This document shows positions 1-9,118 of a DNA stretch of 64,000 bases, piece by piece. The notes under the pieces are model-generated. The model was not told the DNA's origin. It saw only the letters and a list, made by a program, of their open reading frames with translations, and did not search any database. Position numbers and translations under genes: made by a program. The first letter of the stretch is position 1, and every line of letters begins with the position of its first letter. The stretch spans positions 102,566-166,565 of the forward strand of contig NQOV01000011.1 of assembly GCA_002632265.1 (NCBI GenBank), in the 5' to 3' direction. Source of the stretch: Rhodospirillaceae bacterium MC! (lineage in GTDB: Bacteria > Pseudomonadota > Alphaproteobacteria > MC1).

Positions 1-1420
1 TAAGATTCTCGGATAGCTCGTTGATATTTGATATCATGGCTTTACTTTCAAGTAATGACGCATAAAGTTCGGATTTAACTTCCTTGGCGATATTTTTAGG
101 AGATTGTTTTTCTTTTATGAAATCCATAATGATCGGCTCGGCTAAAAGCCACATATTAACGTTGGGATTTAACTTTCGCCCTACCCCTTCGGTAACAAGC
201 ATGGTTTTTTGTAATTGTAAAAGTTGGGGTTGGGTTTCCATATTAAATTGTTCTGTTATCTTAAACATTTGAGTTAAAAGCTTGGCGATAGAAATTTCTT
301 CTTGCGGTAATTCAAGAATCGGTAAGGCGATACTGCGTAATGCTTGGGCGAAATCGTCAATATTGGTATCTTTTGGCACCCACCCAGCGTCATAATGGGC
401 TTGAGCCGAGGCTTTATAATCATTTTTCAACGTACCTGCGAACGATTTCAAAAGATTCACGCTTGTATCTTTGGATAAACGGCAACATATACCGAAATCT
501 AGCAAGCCTATATCTCCTGATTCGGTGATTAAGACGTTACCTGGATGTAAATCAGCATGAAAAAATCCATCTCGATAGATCATTTTAAAAATCATTTCCG
601 CAAGATTCTTTAAAACAGAATCAGGGGTAAGATTGAATTTTTTTATGGCTAGTAAATTATCAATACGCTCGCCTGCGATATATTCTTGGGTTAGAACGTT
701 CTTACTCACTAAAAGCCAATGTATTTTAGGGATTTTAACACCCGAATCATTGGCGAAATTTTCTGCCATTTCGTAACATGCTGATCCCTCAAGACGTAAA
801 TCAAGTTCTCTATATACGGTGCGTTCGATTTCGTTTATGCTTTCTTGAAAGCGTAATCTCTGGGTTTTGGCAGGGGATACGCATTCGATAACTTTAGCAA
901 CCCAACGGATTGTTTTAAATTCACTACGAAACTTTTCTTCCACCTTAGGGCGGATAACTTTGATGATAACTTGATCGCCCTGAATGGTCGTAGCTCTATG
1001 GACTTGAGCAATGGAGGCCGCAGCAATGGGAATCTCTTCGATACTTCTGTATAATTCTGTTACAGGTTTTCCGAGATCCTTTTCAATGATTCTTTTGATC
1101 TTTTTAAAGGATATATAAGTAACATTATCATGCAGATTGGCTAAATATTCGGCGATGTCGTCTCCTACGATATCGGGTCTGGTGGCTAACACTTGCCCGA
1201 ATTTGATACTAAAAGGAGATATGCTCTCTAACATCATTGTCAAACGTTTACCAATGTGTTCATGCTTAAATTTGCGTTTTTTTGGTATGGGGATTAATCT
1301 AATAAGAGTGTAAACCATAGGCGATACATTGGTCTGTTTTAGTATGGGAGCTACGTTATATCGCTTGATTTTCACTAGAATTTTTACAAGATACCCTATT
1401 TTATTAAATGATAAAAGCAT
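1..1420 (-). CDS. ubiB: UbiB-family atypical kinase/ATPase, 3' end cut by window edge
   Basis: This reading frame runs leftward off the window, so about 473 codons and the N-terminus are visible. UbiB proteins are membrane-associated atypical kinases or ATPases needed for ubiquinone biosynthesis. Visible hallmarks are the KxGQ-type motif (KFGQVLATRPD, near residue 72), the alanine-rich loop AAASIAQVHRA in place of a glycine-rich loop, and the HADLHPGN and LLDFG catalytic and metal-binding motifs. The start ATG overlaps the ubiE stop by one base (TAATG), so translation is probably coupled. The ubiE-ubiB order is common in alphaproteobacteria and supports aerobic or respiratory metabolism. The C-terminal membrane helices lie outside the window. 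Identification is firm. Confidence 0.93.
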   Translation of the reverse strand, partial: MLLSFNKIGYLVKILVKIKRYNVAPILKQTNVSPMVYTLIRLIPIPKKRKFKHEHIGKRLTMMLESISPFSIKFGQVLATRPDIVGDDIAEYLANLHDNVTYISFKKIKRIIEKDLGKPVTELYRSIEEIPIAAASIAQVHRATTIQGDQVIIKVIRPKVEEKFRSEFKTIRWVAKVIECVSPAKTQRLRFQESINEIERTVYRELDLRLEGSACYEMAENFANDSGVKIPKIHWLLVSKNVLTQEYIAGERIDNLLAIKKFNLTPDSVLKNLAEMIFKMIYRDGFFHADLHPGNVLITESGDIGLLDFGICCRLSKDTSVNLLKSFAGTLKNDYKASAQAHYDAGWVPKDTNIDDFAQALRSIALPILELPQEEISIAKLLTQMFKITEQFNMETQPQLLQLQKTMLVTEGVGRKLNPNVNMWLLAEPIIMDFIKEKQSPKNIAKEVKSELYASLLESKAMISNINELSENL

Positions 1421-2166
1421 TATTCTTTCATCCCCCAATGAATAGCACAAATACCGCCAGTTTGATTCTTAAAGCCGACGTTTTTAAAGCCTGCCTTTGT
1501 GATCATGTGAGCGAATTCCTCTTGTGGGGGGAATTGGCGAATGGATTCGGCTAGATAACGGTAAGAATCTTCATCCTTTGCCACGAACTTACCGATTTTT
1601 GGTAAGATATTAAAAGAATATGTATCATATAACTTATCAAGCACAGGGGCTTCAACCTTGGAAAATTCTAGGCAGAAAAAACGTCCACCAGGTTTTAGGA
1701 CTCTGTAAGCTTCATTTAAAGCTTCTTGAATTTCGGTAACATTGCGGATACAAAAAGAAATGGTATAGGCAGAAAATGTCTCATCTTCAAAGGGTAATTC
1801 TTGAGCATTTTCGCACATCCATTCCATATTAGAAACTATACCCTTATTTAAAGCTCGTTTTTTCCCTTCTTCAAGCATATTCTCATTAATATCAAGGACA
1901 GTTACCTTAGCTAGCCCTTTGGTCTTCTTGTGGATCTTAAAAGCTATATCTCCAGTACCACCACCCACATCTAGAACATTATCCTTTTCACGTGGATGTA
2001 ATAGGCGGACAAACTCTTCTTTCCATACTCTATGCAAGCCACCACTCATGATATCATTCATGAGATCGTATTTGGATGCTACACTATTAAAGACATCTTT
2101 TACTAGCTTTTCCTTATCACTACTAAATATTTCCTTAAAGCCGAAATGGGTTTTTTTATCTGACAT
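1420..2166 (-). CDS. ubiE: Demethylmenaquinone/ubiquinone C-methyltransferase UbiE
   Basis: This SAM-dependent class I methyltransferase adds the C-methyl group to the quinone ring in ubiquinone (or menaquinone) synthesis. At 248 residues it has the usual length. The N-terminal VNSVASKYDLMNDIMSGGLHR segment is the UbiE signature, followed by the SAM loop DVGGGTGDIAF (around residue 65) and the second signature SFCIRNVTEIQEAL (around residue 137). A purine-rich stretch on the minus strand about 15 bases upstream of the ATG is a plausible ribosome site. It is the first gene of the ubiE-ubiB pair. The 75-base gap to the cytochrome c gene holds imperfect C-rich direct repeats. Identification is firm. 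Confidence 0.96.
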   Translation of the reverse strand: MSDKKTHFGFKEIFSSDKEKLVKDVFNSVASKYDLMNDIMSGGLHRVWKEEFVRLLHPREKDNVLDVGGGTGDIAFKIHKKTKGLAKVTVLDINENMLEEGKKRALNKGIVSNMEWMCENAQELPFEDETFSAYTISFCIRNVTEIQEALNEAYRVLKPGGRFFCLEFSKVEAPVLDKLYDTYSFNILPKIGKFVAKDEDSYRYLAESIRQFPPQEEFAHMITKAGFKNVGFKNQTGGICAIHWGMKE

Positions 2167-2241
2167 GATCTATAATCTTTCTTTGTTTGGTGTTTGGTGG
2201 GGATTGTTTGATGTGGGTTGTTAAGTGGGGATTGTTAAGTG

Positions 2242-3015
2242 TTATTTTATGAGATACTGTACGGAATCTTTGGGGGATTCTTTTGAGTTCTTATTAGAAG
2301 TGTTCTTATTGGAAGTATTCTTGCTAGAATCTTCTTTGGGGGAATCTCCTGTGGTAGCATTATCTTTTGTCGAATCTGTCTTGTTAGAAGTTGGCTTGCT
2401 AGCAACTGCCTTGCTAGAAACTGCCTTGCTAGCAGGATTCTTCGGCGTTGTATTTGCTTTGGAAGAATCTTGCTTGCTATCTGTGGTTGTGGACGGGTTC
2501 TGATCTGTGGGAATTGTCTGCGAATAGTCATCAGTGGCATGAATGGTATCGAGATCCGTAGGCAGGGTAATTTTTAAAATGCGTTGGCGTTCTTTTATGT
2601 ATGGTTTGGGCAGACCGTAAATGATATAGGTAATGATATCTTTTACCTGATCTTCCTTAAGCATACCGGCGAAAGAAGGCATTTTACTATCCTTTTGTAT
2701 TAGCGAGCTAAAGAGAATCTTTTTTGCAATATTATTACTTGATAACTTCCACACATTACCGAATTGATTTAAAGGTGGAGCGTTATCTGATCCCTTTTCG
2801 TCGGTCTCCAATTCGCCATGACAAGAATAGCAATATCTATGATATAGGGATTCTCCGTTAGCATATTTGTGTTCTCCGTATATTTCGGCGGATGATGCGT
2901 CTATTAGGATGTTATCTTGCGGTTTTATGGTAATTTTATTCTTAAAGACTAATGCTAAAATTCCTAACAAAGCTATAGTAATAAGCACAATCCAAAAACG
3001 TTTAGTTAATATCAT
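2242..3015 (-). CDS. Membrane-anchored class I cytochrome c with low-complexity tail
   Basis: The 257-residue protein begins with one hydrophobic helix (about residues 9-25) that anchors a periplasmic haem domain. A single CxxCH site (CYSCHG, near residue 62) binds haem c, and the methionine in DSKMPSF is the likely distal ligand, so this is a mono-haem electron carrier. From about residue 170 the sequence is a Ser/Thr/Lys/Asn-rich tail with repeated SKN, SNKN and SKAV units encoded by short imperfect repeats; its role is unknown. The ATG overlaps the stop of the upstream dGTPase gene (TAATG), which suggests coupled translation. The partner oxidase or reductase is not in this window, so the specific electron pathway cannot be named. 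Confidence 0.85.
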   Translation of the reverse strand: MILTKRFWIVLITIALLGILALVFKNKITIKPQDNILIDASSAEIYGEHKYANGESLYHRYCYSCHGELETDEKGSDNAPPLNQFGNVWKLSSNNIAKKILFSSLIQKDSKMPSFAGMLKEDQVKDIITYIIYGLPKPYIKERQRILKITLPTDLDTIHATDDYSQTIPTDQNPSTTTDSKQDSSKANTTPKNPASKAVSSKAVASKPTSNKTDSTKDNATTGDSPKEDSSKNTSNKNTSNKNSKESPKDSVQYLIK

Positions 3016-4430
3016 TAGAAAGTTACTCCTTGAACTTGTTTGTAAATGGCTAAAGCCGTATGATCTGATAATGTGGAAACAAAATCTAAGGTTTCCATGA
3101 TGATTTCGTAGCGATTTATCCCTTTTTTATCGGGCGACTTTATAAGAGTGCGTAAAACCGCTTCATTCTTGGGAATGGGGACTTCATTTTCTTCTCTATC
3201 GATTATGGCAGTGCAAACTAAATTTAATATTTCCCCAATTATGCCAAAGGTTGCTATTTCAATATATCTACCGCCACCCATACGAGCATGAAAGATATAA
3301 TCTCGAGCATAATTTTTACAGGCCGTTAGATATACTTCATATTCTGTACCTTTTAAAAGATCTCCTTGAAAAGTCCCTGCTAGGATTTCATTTTCATGAT
3401 CGATAAACTTTTTAATTGTTCTTGATACCATATTATGTATGGCTTTACTACGTAAGAATCCTAACTTCTCTTCTTGATCCTTTTCTTGATACCAAGGTGA
3501 AGACTTTATTACTTCCACTTGAGCAGTAATGTTATCATATTTGGTGATATCCACACTTAAAGGCAGTAATAGAGCCTCTACATTATCAAAATCTACTACA
3601 TTAATAGTAACACCGTCTTCTAAATCGGCGATACTATAGCAGATGTCATCGGCGGCCTCTGTAAGATAAACCAGTGGATGACGCACCCACAATCCCGTAT
3701 CATGAGCCTTGATTAATCCTGTGGTTTGGGCGATATCTTCAAATACTTCTCGCTCTGTTTGAAAGATACCGATTTTTTTACTGCAGATATTACTCTCATC
3801 TTCTGGACGAACATAAGATGAAAGCCTCGGATATTTAACAAATGTTCCCAAAGTCGCATATGTTAAGCGAAATCCACCATAATTTTTATACATGCCTAAG
3901 TTGTTGAGAATCCTAAAGCCATGGGCGTTACCGTCGAAATGTAAGAGATCCGCCTTTTGTGTGTCCGAAATTTCCGAGCGGGATTTCTGATCCTTATTTA
4001 AATGATCCATAACCCAGGCTTTAATAGTTTCTTCTCCTTGATGTCCGAACGGGGGATTGCCAATATCATGAGCTAAACAAGCTCCTTGAATGATATAGCC
4101 GAAATCCATTTTAGTAATGTCTCGCTCTTGGAGTTTGGGATTGTTCTTAATGATATGATCGCCCACTCCCATTCCTAAAGATCTACCAACGGACGCCACT
4201 TCAATGGAATGAGTTAAGCGAGAGCGTACTCTCGCCTCTTTATTTAGCGGATGTACTTGGGTTTTATCTTGTAATGTGCGGAAGAAGTTGGAAAAGGTAA
4301 TGCGATCAATATCAAGCAAAAACGGCGAGCTATCGTGCATTTTTTCATTTTCAGAAAGTGGATTGAAATCATACCTTGATGTACTAATGAGTTTATTCCA
4401 ATCCATGATTGATTCGTTGTTGTTAACCAT
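3015..4430 (-). CDS. dgt: Deoxyguanosinetriphosphate triphosphohydrolase (dGTPase)
   Basis: This HD-domain enzyme hydrolyses dNTPs, classically dGTP to deoxyguanosine and tripolyphosphate, and helps control nucleotide pools. The 471-residue sequence shows RVRSRLTHSIEVASVGR near residue 67 (the first HD-domain histidine), CLAHDIGNPPFGHQGE (the HD dyad), and the later D in EAADDICYSIADLEDG, all typical of the Dgt family. The ATG at 4430 has an AGAAG stretch about 12 bases upstream. An internal ATG eight codons later is an alternative start, with the family-like sequence WNKLISTSRYD just after it. It is coupled to the cytochrome c gene, although no functional link is obvious. Confidence 0.93.
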   Translation of the reverse strand: MVNNNESIMDWNKLISTSRYDFNPLSENEKMHDSSPFLLDIDRITFSNFFRTLQDKTQVHPLNKEARVRSRLTHSIEVASVGRSLGMGVGDHIIKNNPKLQERDITKMDFGYIIQGACLAHDIGNPPFGHQGEETIKAWVMDHLNKDQKSRSEISDTQKADLLHFDGNAHGFRILNNLGMYKNYGGFRLTYATLGTFVKYPRLSSYVRPEDESNICSKKIGIFQTEREVFEDIAQTTGLIKAHDTGLWVRHPLVYLTEAADDICYSIADLEDGVTINVVDFDNVEALLLPLSVDITKYDNITAQVEVIKSSPWYQEKDQEEKLGFLRSKAIHNMVSRTIKKFIDHENEILAGTFQGDLLKGTEYEVYLTACKNYARDYIFHARMGGGRYIEIATFGIIGEILNLVCTAIIDREENEVPIPKNEAVLRTLIKSPDKKGINRYEIIMETLDFVSTLSDHTALAIYKQVQGVTF

Positions 4431-4506
4431 TATTTTTAATTCTTCTCTTGTTATTTGTCTAGATCTTGTTGTGTGTTCTTTTATTGCAATTTAGCGTTGG
4501 TTTTAA

Positions 4507-4566
4507 TATGAAATTAAGTGTGATATTAAGTATGAAATTAAATATGAAATTAAGTGTGAGATAATC
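4507..4566. repeat. 12-bp tandem repeat, five units
   Basis: Five head-to-tail copies of a 12-base unit related to TATGAAATTAAG lie between dgt and dgkA and run into the last codons of dgkA, so the C-terminal tail of that protein is partly repeat-encoded. Units differ at one to four positions. Confidence 0.85.
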
Positions 4567-4993
4567 TAAGTATGGGATTTAATACAGGATAATTGTGTAA
4601 GATAATCCCTATCCACACCACAAGGGCAATAATGATAGCAAAAAATACCGCACACGACCCCATATCCTTAGCACATCCTGATAACTCATGACGCTCTAAC
4701 CCTATACGATCCACCACCGCCTCAATGGCAGAGTTTATCAGCTCAATTATTATAACTAATAATATGGATGATATCATAAGAATATATTGCAGATAATTTT
4801 TACCCAAAATAAAACTAACAACCACAGCAACACCTAACACAAACGTCTCTTGACGCACCGCCGACTCCCGTATAAACGCCCATCGATACCCCTTAAACGA
4901 ATATCTAAACGCTTTTACAATACGTATAAACCCCGTACTTTTAAGCTTTACCTTGTTATTGTTATTACTATTCCCATGACCCCTATCACTCAT
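4550..4993 (-). CDS. dgkA: Diacylglycerol kinase (prokaryotic DgkA type)
   Basis: This small integral membrane kinase phosphorylates diacylglycerol (or undecaprenol) with ATP and recycles lipid from membrane-derived glycan synthesis. The 147-residue protein carries the DgkA arrangement of a short amphipathic N-terminal helix (RYSFKGYRWAFIRESAVRQE) followed by three membrane segments. The signature LVIIIELINSAIEAVVDRIG with the catalytic and metal-binding glutamates is visible. The first 20 residues are polar and Asn-rich and may be an extension; a start at the methionine is the only clear choice. Its last codons overlap a 12-bp tandem repeat. Identification is firm. Confidence 0.93.
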   Translation of the reverse strand: MSDRGHGNSNNNNKVKLKSTGFIRIVKAFRYSFKGYRWAFIRESAVRQETFVLGVAVVVSFILGKNYLQYILMISSILLVIIIELINSAIEAVVDRIGLERHELSGCAKDMGSCAVFFAIIIALVVWIGIILHNYPVLNPILRLSHT

Positions 4994-5251
4994 ACTCTTC
5001 CACTCACTCTCCTAGCTTATTCTTTTTTACTCGTTAATTCATCTATAAACTCACCTATAAATTGAACAATAAAAATATCATTTGCCTAGAGTATATCATG
5101 ATTATATTACTATTACTAGAAAAATTAACTATAATTTATCTATTACTTAAGAAAATAATAAAATACCATCTTTTTTCCACCTTATTACACATTCGTTTCG
5201 CTATCGATACATTTACTTGAAATGTATAAAAATAAATAGCATATAAACTTC

Positions 5252-6880
5252 CTAATTATTTAGCTTTACGGAAACGTTGTTGTTAGAGGGGGATGGTGTG
5301 GGGTGGATGGTGTGGGTGTGGGGGGGGTGGGTTGTGGTGGGGGTGAAGCCGAGGGTGGGGAGGGTGGTTTTTATGGGGGTGTTTTTGGGGGTGGGGATGT
5401 AGGATATGGTTAGGGGTTTGTTTAGGTCGGTAAGGAAGGAGGTTAGGAAGGCGTTTTCTACTTGTTTGCCCATGGCTCTACAGCTCATGAGAAAAGTGTC
5501 TATATTATATATTTGTTTGTTGGTTTTATCGATTATGGCAAGGATGACGATTCCGTATTCGCCGAATTTGTCTTTTACTGATCCAGTATAGATAGTATGA
5601 TCAGGGGAAGCTATGAAGTTTGTGATATCTTGTTCGGAATAGCGTTTGGTGGAGAAGTTGAATTGGTTGGTTTTTTGGGTGAGTTGGGCGATTCTTGGGA
5701 TGTGGTCTGTATTATCCTTAAAGATTTCCAACTCTATATTTAAGGATTTTATATAATCATCAAAAGTAGTAAAGGATTTTTGTGCGTTGAAGCGTTGTTT
5801 GTTTTGTTGATATTGGGCGGTTTTATGGATATCTTCTTCAGATAGAGAATATTTACTAAAATAATCAGCGTCAACCTTAGAGATGAAATCTAGCATATCT
5901 TCGGGATTTTTTGGGAAATCTGGGACGATAGCGTCGGTATTAGTTTTAACAAGTTCTCTTTCCATGGGATTATCGTCAAGAAAGACCAAACTATCTTCGC
6001 CGATGTTCAGTTCTTGAGCTATTTCTTTGATGTTTTGATCCTTTAAGTTCCAATTAACCTTATGGACGATAAAATCATCCCAAGCGAATTGAATATCGCC
6101 ATGTTTATCAAAAACTTCTTTGGCGTCCTGTTCGTTGTTTTTGGAACATATGGCCAGTAGGATGCCTTTATCTTTGATTTTCTTAATTTCCTTTTGCAGA
6201 TTCTTAAAGGCTAAGCCATTTTTTTCGTTAGATAAAGCTATGCCATTGATACCGTCTTCACCAATAACTCCGCCCCACATGGTATTATCAAGATCAAGGA
6301 CTAAGCATTTAGCGGTTTGATTTAAAATATATTTAATAGTATTTTGAATTTGCTTAGCAATTAGATTATTACCAAGTTTTGTATAGCGTAATTTGGCAAA
6401 AACCCATGTGCTATTATTAAAGATATCTTTTGTGCCATGTTCTTCAATTATGCTTAGAATATCAACAATAAAGATTTTCTTATTATCTACGGCAAGTTTT
6501 TCTAGGAATAGATTTATTTCCAACTGTAATCCTTTTGCGGATAATTTTTTGTTATAATTATCCATACTATTTACCAAATTAGGAAAATATACATTGGTAA
6601 AAAGCACATAACTATTGGCAAAATTCAGCTTAATATTTTGTACTAATAGGGATAAATGTTCTTTGATCTCTTGAACATCGCCCACATTTAACAGTTCTTC
6701 GCCGTCTAGATCTATGACGATATATTCAGGGTCGTAAGCAAGTAATCCGCTTGTAGGAGCAGATACATCAAACATATATTGATTGTATTCTCCCGTAAAG
6801 ATCTGCCCATTGCCTGATATCTTTTTATAGGCGTGAGCTATGAAATTAACTGTTTTATTGCTAATAAATCCTATCTTCAT
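5252..6880 (-). CDS. FkbH-like HAD superfamily IIIC protein
   Basis: The 542-residue protein has an N-terminal region of about 170 residues (SGNH-like in comparable proteins), then a HAD subclass IIIC phosphatase domain with LVLDLDNTMWGG near residue 193 (nucleophile and acid-base aspartates), ICSKNN (motif II) and VFLDDNPMERE (motif III), and then an acetyltransferase-like C-terminal region (LTQKTNQFNFSTKRYS). FkbH proteins load glyceryl units from 1,3-bisphosphoglycerate onto acyl carrier proteins, but no ACP, KS or methoxymalonate genes are nearby, so the substrate is unknown here. The last 30 or so codons are extremely C-rich, with a run of eight C and a Thr/His/Pro-rich tail. It is transcribed away from guaC. 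Confidence 0.82.
   Translation of the reverse strand: MKIGFISNKTVNFIAHAYKKISGNGQIFTGEYNQYMFDVSAPTSGLLAYDPEYIVIDLDGEELLNVGDVQEIKEHLSLLVQNIKLNFANSYVLFTNVYFPNLVNSMDNYNKKLSAKGLQLEINLFLEKLAVDNKKIFIVDILSIIEEHGTKDIFNNSTWVFAKLRYTKLGNNLIAKQIQNTIKYILNQTAKCLVLDLDNTMWGGVIGEDGINGIALSNEKNGLAFKNLQKEIKKIKDKGILLAICSKNNEQDAKEVFDKHGDIQFAWDDFIVHKVNWNLKDQNIKEIAQELNIGEDSLVFLDDNPMERELVKTNTDAIVPDFPKNPEDMLDFISKVDADYFSKYSLSEEDIHKTAQYQQNKQRFNAQKSFTTFDDYIKSLNIELEIFKDNTDHIPRIAQLTQKTNQFNFSTKRYSEQDITNFIASPDHTIYTGSVKDKFGEYGIVILAIIDKTNKQIYNIDTFLMSCRAMGKQVENAFLTSFLTDLNKPLTISYIPTPKNTPIKTTLPTLGFTPTTTHPPHTHTIHPTPSPSNNNVSVKLNN
5281..5400. repeat. G-rich tract including an 8-G run in the 3' end of the FkbH-like gene
   Basis: On the plus strand this stretch is dominated by G and T, with many runs of three to eight G (an 8-G run at 5320-5327). 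It stands out in AT-rich DNA, could fold into G-quadruplexes, and lies in the template strand of the gene's last codons. Confidence 0.7.
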
Positions 6881-7111
6881 GGTGCTATATAATCCTGCTT
6901 TAATGTGTAAAAGTTGTTGTTATTATACTAATAAGTATATACATTTAAGAGGAAAATACAAGTATTTTTTTCTGCTGTCAATAAATTAATTGACTAAGTT
7001 TACAAACATGTTACAATAATATAAGGAATGGTTCATATTCCTTAACATGCAATTAACTATTAATTTGATTGTATGAATTTGAGTAATTTAATTCAGGGGG
7101 CGTCATAAAGG

Positions 7112-8239
7112 ATGCGTATAGATAACGAAATAAAGTTAGACTTTAAAGATGTACTTTTTAGACCGAAAAGATCAACACTAGCTTCAAGGTCTGATGTAAA
7201 TCTTGAGCGTACATATAAGTTTTTACATTCAAAAAAATCGTGGCGTGGAATACCGATAATTTCTGCTAATATGGATACTGTCGGAAGTATTCCCATAGCC
7301 CATGAGCTAGGCAAAGAGGGATGTTTAACGGCTTTGCATAAGTTTTATACCATAGAAGAGTTAGTGGATTTTTGGACGGATAGTGATGAGAAGATTTTGC
7401 AAAATGTCTTTTATAGTATCGGTATTGTGCAAAAGGATGTGGATAAACTAGCAGAAGTTACAAGAATTCTTAAGGATAAATTTCCCCAGAATGAAAATAG
7501 ACAGATTCAAAATATTTGTATCGATGTTGCCAACGGTTATTCGGAAAACTTTTCCACATTTATCAAAAAATTTAGAAAAGAAAATCCAACACTTACCATA
7601 ATGGCGGGGAATGTTGTTACTGGCGAAATGGTGGAAGAACTTGTGTTGTGTGGTGCTGATATTGTTAAGATCGGCATTGGTCCAGGTTCTGTCTGTACCA
7701 CAAGAAAGATGACTGGGGTTGGTTATCCGCAACTTTCGGCAATTATCGAATGTGCTGATGCGGCCCACGGTTTAGGAGCGTTAGTGTGTGGCGATGGTGG
7801 TTGTACCACTCCTGGGGATGTGGCTAAGGCTTTCGGCGGTGGTGCAGATTTCGTCATGCTTGGCGGTATGTTGGCAGGACACAACGAATGTAACGGCGTA
7901 CTTCATGCTGACGGTAAAGAAGCCCCACGCACAGCCGATGGTTCGCCTAATTGGGATAAAATTCCAAATAATGCCACCTTAACCATGAGATTCTACGGTA
8001 TGAGCAGTAAAGAGGCCATGAATACGCACATGGGCGGAGTCAAGAAATATCGAGCATCCGAAGGGAAATCCGTAGAAGTTCCCTACCGTGGAGCGGTACA
8101 TGATACTATTCTTGAAATATTAGGCGGAGTCCGTTCCACTTGTACCTATGTGGGAGCTAAACGCTTAAAAGAGTTATCTAAAAGAACAACCTTTATAAGA
8201 GTAACCCAACAAATAAATGAGATTTTTGGTAAATCATAA
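7112..8239 (+). CDS. guaC: GMP reductase
   Basis: GuaC converts GMP to IMP with NADPH, feeding guanine nucleotides back to the purine branch point. The 375-residue protein aligns by eye with the E. coli type from the start ([25 protein letters not shown]). It has the catalytic cysteine loop [20 protein letters not shown] near residue 190 and the phosphate-binding [26 protein letters not shown]. The absence of CBS domains separates it from IMP dehydrogenase. The ATG follows AAAGG very closely, with a G-rich stretch about 10 bases further upstream. A stem-loop begins directly at its stop codon and an intrinsic terminator lies about 190 bases downstream, suggesting a monocistronic unit. Confidence 0.95.
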   Translation: MRIDNEIKLDFKDVLFRPKRSTLASRSDVNLERTYKFLHSKKSWRGIPIISANMDTVGSIPIAHELGKEGCLTALHKFYTIEELVDFWTDSDEKILQNVFYSIGIVQKDVDKLAEVTRILKDKFPQNENRQIQNICIDVANGYSENFSTFIKKFRKENPTLTIMAGNVVTGEMVEELVLCGADIVKIGIGPGSVCTTRKMTGVGYPQLSAIIECADAAHGLGALVCGDGGCTTPGDVAKAFGGGADFVMLGGMLAGHNECNGVLHADGKEAPRTADGSPNWDKIPNNATLTMRFYGMSSKEAMNTHMGGVKKYRASEGKSVEVPYRGAVHDTILEILGGVRSTCTYVGAKRLKELSKRTTFIRVTQQINEIFGKS

Positions 8240-8313
8240 GGGTAAGGGCATGCAAAATGAACTAATATACATCTTATATCTTGATTAGTTTGAGTTGATT
8301 TTTCCTACCCTTA
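8237..8313 (+). other. Long imperfect stem-loop starting at the guaC stop codon
   Basis: The arms TAAGGGTAAGG and CCTACCCTTA, with inner arms AACTAAT and ATTAGTT, enclose a short loop containing CTTATATC. The hairpin begins at the stop codon, as the hairpin arrays elsewhere in the window do, so it may be a diverged member of that family; the core is too altered to be sure. Confidence 0.5.
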
Positions 8314-8420
8314 AGGTTTTGTATTAAGTTGGAGCTAAGGTTTTATCTTAATTTAGGGGCTAAGGTGGGGATGTTGGTATTTTAGTATTTTGTCTGATAA
8401 AAATGGTTGTAATGTAATTA

Positions 8421-8466
8421 AAATAGCATTTGAATATGTATTGCATATTTAAATGCTATTTTTTTC
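8421..8466 (+). terminator. Intrinsic terminator after guaC
   Basis: AAATAGCATTT pairs with AAATGCTATTT and is followed by a run of T. The stem is AT-rich but long. It would end transcription from guaC. The rest of 8314-8583 shows no gene that I can support. Confidence 0.75.
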
Positions 8467-8583
8467 TTTTATTCTTGACAAGATCAATTTTTTATGCTAT
8501 ATTTTAATTACAATATAATTTTAGATTTCCTTTGTTGTGATAATTCGTATCATGGCAAGTTAAAAGTGGAAAGGATCAACATT

Positions 8584-8796
8584 ATGACAACGTTAAAAAA
8601 TCCAGTAGAAAATAGCTCAATGGAAAAAAATCCAACAGATCAAGATTTTAGTAAACAGTATTCAGCAAAACAACATCCAACAAATAAAGTATTTAGCTTT
8701 TTACGTAAGAATTTCGTAGTTGGGAGTAATTTTATGTCAATATTTTCTATGATGATGAATACGGTAGTTGCTCAATCAACTAGCTTTTATTTATAA
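8584..8796 (+). CDS. Small hypothetical protein with signal-like C-terminal part
   Basis: The 70-codon frame starts at an ATG preceded by GAAAGG at a good distance; the longer frame upstream has no ribosome site. The first 40 residues are polar (Lys/Asn/Gln/Thr-rich) and the last 25 (SFLRKNFVVGSNFMSIF onward) look like a basic hydrophobic segment ending in VVAQS, similar to a signal-peptide end placed at the wrong terminus. I do not recognise it. It may be a remnant left by decay of a secreted-protein gene like the OppA-type gene just downstream, or a small membrane peptide. No downstream partner is coupled to it. Confidence 0.35.
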   Translation: MTTLKNPVENSSMEKNPTDQDFSKQYSAKQHPTNKVFSFLRKNFVVGSNFMSIFSMMMNTVVAQSTSFYL

Positions 8797-8822
8797 CTAA
8801 AACTTACATAAGGATCAAGATT

Positions 8823-8945
8823 ATGAAGATTTCGCAGATTAAATTCATATGGTTAATAAAACATTTAATAATAAAATATTTCGCAATAAGTGGAGAGTGT
8901 ATGTGTACATTTCCTACTATTATGATGTGTACTCATGTAGCATAA
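8823..8945 (+). pseudogene. 40-codon ORF resembling the signal-peptide start of the next gene; possible remnant
   Basis: This frame begins MKISQIKF after AAGGATCAAG, and the nearby OppA-type protein begins MKLSQSKF after AAGGAATCATAATC. The likeness of start codon context and first eight residues suggests a duplicated and decayed 5' end of a binding-protein gene. The remaining 32 residues show no domain. Between this ORF and 9118 lie short direct repeats related to AACATAAAGCCTTATGG and otherwise nothing that I can call. A chance ORF is the alternative. Confidence 0.3.
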
Positions 8946-9118
8946 ATCCTTATGAAACATAAAACCTTATGGAACATAAAGCCTTATGGAACATGAAACA
9001 TAAATCATATGAACATTTTTACTTAAAAAAGATGTAATATTGCAAGAATAATTATGTATAAACATTTGTATATACATAACCATTAACAGAACAGAATAAA
9101 ATAAAAGGAATCATAATC

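Noticed and set aside
2225-2503. Plus-strand Leu/Val/Glu-rich ORF
   Set aside because: It is the antisense of the low-complexity tail of the cytochrome c gene.
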